Shown here in pieces: positions 39,055 through 53,918 of a DNA stretch of 64,000 nucleotides (positions are counted from its first letter, which is position 1; each line of letters begins with the position of its first letter). The notes under the pieces were generated by a model. The model ran no database searches, was not told where the DNA came from, and was given only the letters and a program-made list of their open reading frames with translations. Source of the DNA: Erythrobacter mangrovi. Its GTDB lineage: Bacteria > Pseudomonadota > Alphaproteobacteria > Sphingomonadales > Sphingomonadaceae. The position numbers and the translations under genes were made by a program. Location of the stretch: assembly GCF_013260645.1 (NCBI RefSeq), contig NZ_CP053921.1:2591289-2655288 (forward strand), written 5' to 3'.

Positions 39055-39570
39055 TTACGCCGCTTCCTTGGCGCCATAGGCACCGAAGACGCGGGCGAGC
39101 TTGCTCGCGGGGGCGTTGACGAGCTGGACAACCTTGGTTGCCGGCGCGTTGACGAGGCCCACGATCTTGCCACGCAGTTCGTCGAGGCTCGGCATCGAGG
39201 CAAGTGCCTTGACCCCAGCTTCGTCGAGCTTCGTTGCGCCCATCGAACCGCCGACGATTTCAATCTTGTCGGTGGTCTTGGCGAACTCCACCACGGCCTT
39301 GGCCGCAGCCACCGGATCCTCGGAATAGCCGAGAGCGGTGGGACCAGTCAGGTACTCATCGAGACCTGCGTAGTCGGTGTCCTTCAGGGCGAGCTTGGCG
39401 AGACGGTTCTTCGCAACCTTGTAGGACGCACCGGCATCGCGCATCTTCGCACGCAGCTCGGTCGACTGAGCGACCGAGAGCCCCAGATTGCGGGTGATGA
39501 CCACCACGCCGGACTGGGCGAAGATCTCGCTGAGCTGGGCGACCGAATCGGCTTTCTGCGAACGATCCAT
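39055..39570 (-). CDS. rplJ: 50S ribosomal protein L10
   Basis: 171 residues from ATG 39570, with GGAG 8 bases upstream. It shows the typical start DRSQKADSVAQLSEIF, the RNA-binding region ELRAKMRDAGASYKVAKNRL, and the C-terminal helix region that binds L12 dimers. It is the stalk base. rplK and rplA are not upstream, and rpoBC is not downstream on this strand, so the stalk genes form a two-gene operon here. Confidence 0.97.
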   Translation of the reverse strand: MDRSQKADSVAQLSEIFAQSGVVVITRNLGLSVAQSTELRAKMRDAGASYKVAKNRLAKLALKDTDYAGLDEYLTGPTALGYSEDPVAAAKAVVEFAKTTDKIEIVGGSMGATKLDEAGVKALASMPSLDELRGKIVGLVNAPATKVVQLVNAPASKLARVFGAYGAKEAA

Positions 39571-39903
39571 GCCATACTCCTTCACATGTGATCGCACCGG
39601 GATGGCTCCCGAGGCGACCGGCTACGTTTGTCCGTGCCGAAAATCGACACGGGCGAGTCCGTCGATCAGGGAAGGAGTTACGCCACCCAATCGCTTGGAG
39701 TGTGACGCGAAACGACGGTGCCTTGCGACCCCGCGTGAAATCTCTGTCCCCGTCTAGGCTGGAAATTAAGAAGGCTAGATCGCCTTCACCAACTGTCTCG
39801 GACGGATGATCGGCTTGCGCTTGTGCGCTTGCCGGTCGGGCGCGCCTCTAGAGCAACTGACGGCCAAGTCAAGTCGTCGGGTTCTGCGGCACCCCCAATG
39901 CAA
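39571..39903 (-). promoter_or_regulatory. Leader and promoter region of rplJL (possible L10 autoregulatory leader)
   Basis: A gene-free 333-bp stretch upstream of rplJ. In most bacteria the rplJ mRNA leader binds L10-L12 and represses translation. This region is long enough to hold such a leader plus the promoter, and several GC-rich dyads are visible, but I cannot fold it reliably by eye. Confidence 0.45.
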
Positions 39904-39933
39904 AGAGGCCTGCCCCTTGCGGGACAGGCCTCT
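39904..39933 (-). terminator. Terminator of the Ala/Glu lipoprotein gene
   Basis: The stem AGAGGCCTG(T)CCC pairs with GGG(G)CAGGCCTCT around GCAA, followed on the minus strand by TTTGCATT. It is 45 bp beyond the lipoprotein stop. Confidence 0.75.
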
Positions 39934-39978
39934 CGCATATCTTACCGAACCGCGCCTTAGGCGCGATCTGGCAGAAGA

Positions 39979-40203
39979 TTACTCAGCAGCTTCTTCAGCC
40001 GGAGCTTCTTCAGCCATTGCGTCGGTGCCTTCGGCAGCCATCGCATCGCCTTCTTCAGCCATTGCGTCGGCGCCTTCTTCGGCCATGGTTTCGGTCGCGG
40101 CGGTTTCTTCAGCCATCGCGTCGGTGGCTTCTTCAGCCTTCTCACCGCAAGCGGCGAGGGTCAGAGCGAAGGGGAGAGCGGCGACGAGAGCGATCTTCTT
40201 CAT
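39979..40203 (-). CDS. Small Ala/Glu/Met-repeat lipoprotein
   Basis: 74 residues. MKKIALVAALPFALTLAACG is a lipoprotein signal with lipobox TLAAC. The mature part is a low-complexity acidic repeat built from units like DAMAEE, EGADAMAEEG and EGTDAMAEEA. It has no globular domain and would sit on a membrane as a short acidic tether. A ribosome site (CAAGGATTT) precedes the ATG. Single-gene unit with its own terminator. Function unknown. Confidence 0.7.
   Translation of the reverse strand: MKKIALVAALPFALTLAACGEKAEEATDAMAEETAATETMAEEGADAMAEEGDAMAAEGTDAMAEEAPAEEAAE
39982..40131. repeat. Short degenerate tandem repeat inside the lipoprotein gene
   Basis: DNA units around CTTCTTCAGCCATTGCGTCGG recur with variation at least five times, encoding the DAMAEE-type peptide repeat. 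Slippage at such a repeat could change the length of the protein. Confidence 0.6.
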
Positions 40204-40312
40204 GGGTATAAATCCTTGTTCGCCTGGATTGGCGAGGCCGCAAAATAGCCATATTTTCGCCCGGGTGAAGACACAATTTGCAAAATTCGCATTTTTCTCG
40301 CCTTATTGCGAC

Positions 40313-41104
40313 TTAGGCAGCCAGGGCTACCGGCTCCGCAGTCGGACTCGGTAGCAGGCTGACGCCCTTGCGCTGCGCGGCGTGACGGGCGGCAATGGCA
40401 GTGCTTCCGGCCATGGTCAGGGCAAGCAAGCCCACCAGTGCCGAATCGAGGATCATCGCCAGCCAGTCGAGCGGAGCGGGCAGCCACCAGATGGCGGCAT
40501 AACCGAAGCCATAGTGCAGCGCCATCAAGGGAACGATGCCCGCGACGGTGAGCGCGATCGTGTACCAGAACGAACCGTGCATGATGCCTATCGAACGGAT
40601 CGGTCCGACACGGACGTTGCCGAGCGCCCAAGCGACCCCCCAGGCTGTCAGGTAAATCCCAATGACCTGAAATGGGATGCCCACGATGGCGGATACGATC
40701 TGTGCCGCCTCACCCTCCAGTCCGGTAAGCTCGGCCAGCGAGGGGCCGAACATCGACCAGGCGGTTAGCGTTACGTTCAAAGCGAAGATGGTGAACCACA
40801 GGCCGACTGCCGGCCATTCGAATCGCGTCGCCTTCGCGATGTCGCGATCGAACATGATGTAGCGGGCGAACCAATAGCCTGGCAGAAGTATCGCTACGGT
40901 TTTGAGGAAGCCAATTTGCAAGCGCAGGGGGTCTTGGCCCGCGACGCTGGCGCTCGCCCGGTCGATGTACATGCCCGCGTCCAGTTCGACCACGTGCTGC
41001 ACAAACTCGACCAGCATCGGGATTGCGAAGAATAGGGGGCAGGCCAGCATGAAGGCCCAGGATGAGCGATAGATATCGGCAATGTCGGATTTAAGCACTG
41101 TCAT
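40313..41104 (-). CDS. Integral membrane protein, third gene of the DUF2975/XRE operon
   Basis: 263 residues with about six hydrophobic spans, including FMLACPLFFAIPMLVEFV and YTIALTVAGIVPLMALHYGF. No enzymatic motif. It begins within the ATGA overlap with the XRE gene, so it is translated with the small regulator. The family is unknown to me. A role in the membrane process governed by that regulator is inferred only from the coupling. Confidence 0.7.
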   Translation of the reverse strand: MTVLKSDIADIYRSSWAFMLACPLFFAIPMLVEFVQHVVELDAGMYIDRASASVAGQDPLRLQIGFLKTVAILLPGYWFARYIMFDRDIAKATRFEWPAVGLWFTIFALNVTLTAWSMFGPSLAELTGLEGEAAQIVSAIVGIPFQVIGIYLTAWGVAWALGNVRVGPIRSIGIMHGSFWYTIALTVAGIVPLMALHYGFGYAAIWWLPAPLDWLAMILDSALVGLLALTMAGSTAIAARHAAQRKGVSLLPSPTAEPVALAA

Positions 41105-41325
41105 TCTCCTTCGTAGCCGAGCAGGTCACCCGGCTGGCATTCGAGTTCACGGCAGATTGCGGCGAGGGTGGAAAAGCGGATCGCCTTCGCCTTGCCCGTC
41201 TTGAGGATCGAGACGTTGGCGAGGGTCAGGCCGATGCGGTCGGCGAGTTCGGTCATGGTCATGCCCCTGCGTCGGAGCAGTTCGTCGAGGTGAACGACGA
41301 TCGATGCGTCATCTTCGGCAGGCAT
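41101..41325 (-). CDS. Small XRE-family (YozG-like) DNA-binding protein
   Basis: 74 residues, almost entirely one Cro/CI helix-turn-helix: MTMTELADRIGLTLANVSIL, followed by AIRFSTLAAICRELECQPGD, the signature of the YozG/Xre-like proteins that accompany DUF2975 genes. It overlaps the preceding gene by 1 bp (TGATG) and the following by 4 bp. Likely represses its own operon at the AT-rich dyads upstream of 41.83 kb. Confidence 0.88.
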   Translation of the reverse strand: MPAEDDASIVVHLDELLRRRGMTMTELADRIGLTLANVSILKTGKAKAIRFSTLAAICRELECQPGDLLGYEGE

Positions 41326-41831
41326 CAGACCGTCCCTTCAAGATCGTCGCGCATCTGTGCGCCTTCACGCAGCAGCCGGGCCAGGACGAAGAGCAGAGGG
41401 ACCGCAAACCAGCCCGTCAGCGAAAGCGACCAGCCAAAGTAGAGACCACTCACCGTGCTTGCCCAGACCGACAGCTGACCGAAGATGAGATCCACGACAT
41501 TGATCGCAAGCAAAGCCCAGGCGATGACCGAAAGACGGTCGGCATTGGCTTCGCTGAAGCCGGCCCCCGTCTGGGTATCCCGAATCATCGCAATGACCCG
41601 GGTCAGGATCAGATGGGTTGCAATGCAGACGGGTAGCGACATGACGCAGGCCCACTTGAACCAGATAATCGCGACTTCGCTCGCCTCTTCGGACGCGATT
41701 ACCTGCGCCACGATGTCGCGAGGCGTCTCCGGACGGAAGATCATCACCGCCAGCAGAAGGGCAAGAATCGCGGCCGCAGTCCAGTTCAACCAATTGGTGA
41801 TGCGCAGGGCTCTCACAAGAAGGGGAAGCAT
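41325..41831 (-). CDS. DUF2975 membrane protein
   Basis: 168 residues from ATG 41831, which follows CGGAG; the upstream in-frame ATG at 41885 is poorer. Four hydrophobic spans, with WALLAINVVDLIFGQLSVW in the second half. The DUF2975 plus XRE pair is widespread and of unknown function. First gene of a three-gene minus-strand operon. Confidence 0.82.
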   Translation of the reverse strand: MLPLLVRALRITNWLNWTAAAILALLLAVMIFRPETPRDIVAQVIASEEASEVAIIWFKWACVMSLPVCIATHLILTRVIAMIRDTQTGAGFSEANADRLSVIAWALLAINVVDLIFGQLSVWASTVSGLYFGWSLSLTGWFAVPLLFVLARLLREGAQMRDDLEGTV

Positions 41832-41851
41832 CTCGAATCTCCGTTTATTGA

Positions 41852-41908
41852 TTATCGATATGTCACGTGTGAATCTTATCGTCAATCAATAATATTGAAA
41901 ATCGATAA
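41852..41908. promoter_or_regulatory. Inverted TTATCGAT / ATCGATAA pair, candidate XRE operator
   Basis: TTATCGAT (41852-41859) and ATCGATAA (41901-41908) are exact inverted copies in an AT-rich patch upstream of the DUF2975/XRE operon. A further CTTATCG (41876-41882) and the dyad CAATAATATTG lie between. The patch is strikingly AT-rich against a GC-rich background. Confidence 0.45.
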
Positions 41909-41914
41909 GAAAGC

Positions 41915-42018
41915 GTCCGACACATGGACGGGGATCGGACACAGGGTGGGAGCGGTCCCTCTAAAATCGCGGCGCTTGAACAGCTGCAGCACGCTTCTGA
42001 GGTCGGTGCGCATAACGC
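41915..42018 (+). repeat. 104-bp imperfect direct repeat, copy A
   Basis: An ungapped alignment by eye with 44977-45080 gives about 79 of 104 identical positions, with GGGGATCGGACACAGG and AGCTGCAGCA in common. Same orientation, and it lies upstream of the DUF4956 gene. Confidence 0.75.
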
Positions 42019-42089
42019 CGAGCGACTGGTTTGGTACGCCAGTGGAAAGTGGCTATAGCTTGCGGGGGAACACGGGGGGCAGGGGCAAC

Positions 42090-42755
42090 ATGACACGACA
42101 ACTCTTCGTTCGGCTGGCGGTATTCTATGCCATCGTCACCGGAGCAGTTTACGCTGCGGTCGCAGCCTATCCGCCATTGGCGGACTTCCTGCCGATCGGC
42201 GGTGCGCAGACCCTCCTGACCGCTCCCCCGACCAATCCTCTCGATGGGGTCAGCATCGAGGCCCGCCGCGTGGGCAATCTCGGCAGTTCGGTGGTGTGGC
42301 TGTTCATCGCGGTCGCTGGAGCCCTGATGACGACGCTACCGGTCACCTGGACCTACATGGCCAGCCGCAGCCGCACGGAATACGATCAGGCGCTGGTCGA
42401 AACGATGATTGTCCTGCCCATCGCGGTCACGTCGATCGTGGTGATGGTGCACGATTCACTGGCCTTGGCGTTCTCGCTGGCCGGGATCGTTGGCGGAGTG
42501 CGTTTCCGCAACACGCTCAAGAGCTCGGGCGACGCCATCTACATCCTGCTGGCGATCGGTATAGGGCTGGCGGCCGGGATTGGCGCACTCGAGATCGCAT
42601 TGGTGATGACGGTGATGTTCAACTTCACCTTCGCCTTCCTCTGGCTTGCCGACTACGGGGCCCTTCAGGGCACCCACCGCTATCTGCGGTCCGCTGAATC
42701 TGGCGATACGGAAGACGAAATGAGCCGGAGCGATCAGTCAGGCGAGGGAGCCTAG
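42090..42755 (+). CDS. DUF4956 family membrane protein
   Basis: 221 residues from ATG 42090 after AGGGGCAAC; the frame opens earlier through the repeat but lacks support. An N-terminal span, two to three further spans, and the segment SLAGIVGGVRFRNTLKSSGDAIYILLAI typical of DUF4956 (MgtC-like) proteins, in pieces GIVGGVRFRNTLK and DAIYILLAIGIG. Homologues often neighbour CotH-like and polyphosphate VTC-domain genes. Its stop overlaps that of the convergent CotH-like gene by 4 bp. Confidence 0.82.
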   Translation: MTRQLFVRLAVFYAIVTGAVYAAVAAYPPLADFLPIGGAQTLLTAPPTNPLDGVSIEARRVGNLGSSVVWLFIAVAGALMTTLPVTWTYMASRSRTEYDQALVETMIVLPIAVTSIVVMVHDSLALAFSLAGIVGGVRFRNTLKSSGDAIYILLAIGIGLAAGIGALEIALVMTVMFNFTFAFLWLADYGALQGTHRYLRSAESGDTEDEMSRSDQSGEGA

Positions 42756-43789
42756 AGGCAGGCCCCGACGAGCTTCTTCGCTACCTTGTCGCTGTCAGCG
42801 ATGTCGCCGAAGAAGCCATCGAGGTATCGCCGCATGGTTTGGACGCTACGCTCGTCCAGTCCGGGGATGCGGGTGAGTTCGGCTTCGATGGCGGGGCGCG
42901 CATCGCGAAACCGTGCGATTTCCGCCGGCAGCGTACCGTTGAAAGCACAATAGCCGCGATAGACGCGATACTTGACGTTGGGGATGCGCAGTAATTCGCT
43001 CGGCACGGCATAGGGCGCGTCGACCAGTCCAGCGCTGTCGAAGTCATAGGGAACCGGCGTAAGGTCGGCGACCGCCTCCTTCGTCTCCGCGAACAGGCGC
43101 GAATTGTGGCAGCAGTCCGAAGGATCCGGCCCTGCATCCATGGCCCAATCGGTATTGCCGATCATGTACTGGAACAGGGCGTAGCGAGCCCCGTCCTCAC
43201 GGTTCAGGGCGGATACGCGCACATTGCCGGTATCGACCTCCTTCATCCCGACCCGCTTCGCCGCGTCGTCCCCATCCTCGATGAAGAAGCCCATCCGGGT
43301 GGCAATGTCCTTGCCGCCGTCGCGGTAAGTGACCCGCGCGAGCCTGACCCGAAAGCTCTCCGGGGTAATCGCATTGTATAGCCGATAGGTGGCATATTCA
43401 CGCAGGACGATCTGTTCGAAGCGGGAGTTGTCGTTGCAATGGGTGACCAGCTTGATCCGCTTTTGATTGTGAAACAGCGAGTCCTTGCCGGGTTTTTCGG
43501 GAAACCCGATCCGCAGCGGAGGGAAACTGCACCTGTCCTTTCGGCGCCGGGAGACGCCCCTCGCGGCAATCTCGATCGCGTGGCTTTCCCCTGCAGATGT
43601 CAGTGTGGCAGCGTGGATCTCGGTCGATTTTTCCGCGCGACGCACGACTTCTCGAACCGGACCGTCGATTATGACTTCGAGTACGGCATCGTCGCTGAAC
43701 AGGGGCGTTGCCTTCTCCGCCGCCTCCTGAGCGCTGGCCGGCAATGCAAGAAGCGCGATCGACGCCGCAATGATCGAGGCTGCTCTCAT
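42752..43789 (-). CDS. Periplasmic protein, possibly CotH-kinase-like
   Basis: 345 residues from ATG 43789 with a signal peptide (SIALLALPASAQ). The pattern RRKDRCSFPPLRIGF, a conserved block LREYATYRLYNAITP, LFQYMIGNTDW and PVPYDFDSAGLV resembles the lid, catalytic and Asp motifs of atypical kinases of the CotH group. The likely metal-binding DFD motif is intact. The assignment is tentative. It is translationally coupled (ATGA) to the upstream metallophosphoesterase and convergent with DUF4956. Confidence 0.55.
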   Translation of the reverse strand: MRAASIIAASIALLALPASAQEAAEKATPLFSDDAVLEVIIDGPVREVVRRAEKSTEIHAATLTSAGESHAIEIAARGVSRRRKDRCSFPPLRIGFPEKPGKDSLFHNQKRIKLVTHCNDNSRFEQIVLREYATYRLYNAITPESFRVRLARVTYRDGGKDIATRMGFFIEDGDDAAKRVGMKEVDTGNVRVSALNREDGARYALFQYMIGNTDWAMDAGPDPSDCCHNSRLFAETKEAVADLTPVPYDFDSAGLVDAPYAVPSELLRIPNVKYRVYRGYCAFNGTLPAEIARFRDARPAIEAELTRIPGLDERSVQTMRRYLDGFFGDIADSDKVAKKLVGACL

Positions 43790-44850
43790 GGTCGCTCTCC
43801 TGACTTGGGTGTGCCGGGAAGGGCGCGACGCGACCACTGGCCGTCCAATCCCCGCTCGTGAGCCCAGGTCTCATCCCCGACAATCTCGAGAAAGCTGGCC
43901 GGACCGCCGTAGGCTTTGGAAATGCCGGTATCGATGCGGATGAGCTGTCCGTCCCGTTCGGCGGCGATCCCGGCCAGCGAAGGCGTGTGCCCGACAACCA
44001 GGCGTGAAACGCCCATCCCGGCCAGGGCCGCGGCCAGTTCGTCCGGCGGAGCAGGGCGCAGGCCCTGATCGGGCGCGCCGACCACGTTGCCCCGGTACCA
44101 AATCGGCCCCAATTGGTCGTCGAGGACAGAGCGATCGACCTCCGCGCCCTTGGCCAGCGCGGCGGCATAGCGGGCGTTGATCGCAGCGATGGTCTCTGCG
44201 CTCGCTTCGCTGCTCATCCCGCCATGCGCGAAAAGAATGTCACCGGCCTTGAACAGGGCAGGCCGGTCAGCCGTCCAGGCACCAAGCTCGCCGCCGGGCG
44301 ACCAGGCCCTGCGATGTTCGATCAGGCCAAGCGGAGTCTGTGCCATCCACGCAGCACGAACCGAATCGGGAGTGGCCTCGGGATCGCTGGCGCGCGCCTG
44401 CTCGACCAGCGATCGCGCCATCGCCTGCCACACTATCTTCCTCGTTCGCTCCGACTTGCGCGTAACGAAGGCTGCGTATTCGCCGGGATCGACATAGCGA
44501 AGATCGCCGATGACATTCATTGCCTCGTGGTTGCCCAGCAGCACGACCACCTTCCCGCCTGCCTTGGCGGCTTCCTTTTCCAGCGCCTGCAGGTGACGGA
44601 TGATCTTCAGCGATTCCGGCCCCCGATCGACAATGTCGCCAAGCTGGACAAGCATCGACCGCCCCCCGGTCCAATGCTTGCCGTCGGTGCTGACGCCCGA
44701 AGCTTGGGCGATTTCGAGCCAGGCATCGTAGTCGCCATGCAGATCGCCCACTGCTACGATGCGTTGGGCCCCGCTGTCCGCCGCCGCCGACGCGCTCACA
44801 AGGAGCATTGCGGCCAGTATTCGGCACAAGACGGCCAGAAATCCCCGCAT
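43786..44850 (-). CDS. Exported calcineurin-like metallophosphoesterase
   Basis: 354 residues from ATG 44850 with GGGAGGGCG upstream and a signal peptide (CRILAAMLLVSASAAA). All metallophosphatase motifs are present: VGDLHGDYDAW, LGDIVDRGPES, LLGNHEAMN, FAHGG and VVGHTPS. The Shewanella-type periplasmic Ser/Thr phosphatase family has this plan. The frame is open far upstream antisense to rpoB, which is spurious. It forms an operon with the CotH-like gene. Confidence 0.9.
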   Translation of the reverse strand: MRGFLAVLCRILAAMLLVSASAAADSGAQRIVAVGDLHGDYDAWLEIAQASGVSTDGKHWTGGRSMLVQLGDIVDRGPESLKIIRHLQALEKEAAKAGGKVVVLLGNHEAMNVIGDLRYVDPGEYAAFVTRKSERTRKIVWQAMARSLVEQARASDPEATPDSVRAAWMAQTPLGLIEHRRAWSPGGELGAWTADRPALFKAGDILFAHGGMSSEASAETIAAINARYAAALAKGAEVDRSVLDDQLGPIWYRGNVVGAPDQGLRPAPPDELAAALAGMGVSRLVVGHTPSLAGIAAERDGQLIRIDTGISKAYGGPASFLEIVGDETWAHERGLDGQWSRRALPGTPKSGERP

Positions 44851-45198
44851 CGCCCTCCCCCCGTGGTTGCCGAAGCTGGATAGCATAGTATCGCGTCCTT
44901 GCCGCATGGTCGACTTCGTCGTTTGACAGAGGGCGGGAGACTTCCTAAATGGCCCCCGACCGCACGCTTCGAGCGAGTCCGATTCATGCGCGGGGATCGG
45001 ACACAGGATGGAAGCGGCGTTTCCATAATCGCGACGCTTGAATAGCTGCAGCAGGCCACCGGAACCGGTGCGTACGACGCTGCGGCCTTTTCGCGTCCCG
45101 GTCATGGCTCTCACGCGCATGAGACACGAATTACTGGCGCTGTCCGCGCCCGAGTGCGGATCGGTGCTGGCGCACACGAGAAGAGGTACATACCCCTT
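44851..45198. other. Intergenic region upstream of rpoB with repeat copy B
   Basis: 348 bp between the divergent phosphatase and rpoB genes. It holds the promoters of both and the second copy of the 104-bp repeat. Normally rplL precedes rpoB; here nothing of rplL is present. Confidence 0.6.
44977..45080 (+). repeat. 104-bp imperfect direct repeat, copy B
   Basis: Counterpart of 41915-42018, located about 120 bp before the rpoB start. Read on the minus strand both copies could encode similar peptides (LQLFKRRD...LCPIP.H.SD), with some of the differences falling at third codon positions. Confidence 0.75.
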
Positions 45199-49389
<4,191 letters not shown>

Positions 49390-49453
49390 CGGGGCGCGCC
49401 CTGCGCGCCCCTCAACCGCCCCAAGAGAATTCACCCGTTTAGGGAATTAAGTC

Positions 49454-53782
<4,329 letters not shown>

Positions 53783-53810
53783 GCCCGACCCGTCGCTTAG
53801 CCGACAAATC

Positions 53811-53847
53811 GAGGCCTCGCAGAGCGATCTGCGGGGCCTCTTTACTT
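53811..53847 (+). terminator. Rho-independent terminator after rpoC
   Basis: The stem GAGGCCTCGCAGA pairs with TCTGCGGGGCCTC (one mismatch) around GCGA, followed by TTTACTT, 29 bp after the rpoC stop. Confidence 0.9.
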
Positions 53848-53918
53848 GTGATCCCGGTGGTGTTTCGCCCGTGATATTCCTTATTTAACCATAACGACGT
53901 AAATCGGGACGGAGTGCA

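Noticed and set aside
39978..40145. CRISPR-like repeat array
   Set aside because: The repeats are short, degenerate, in frame and encode the lipoprotein's acidic units; there are no spacers.
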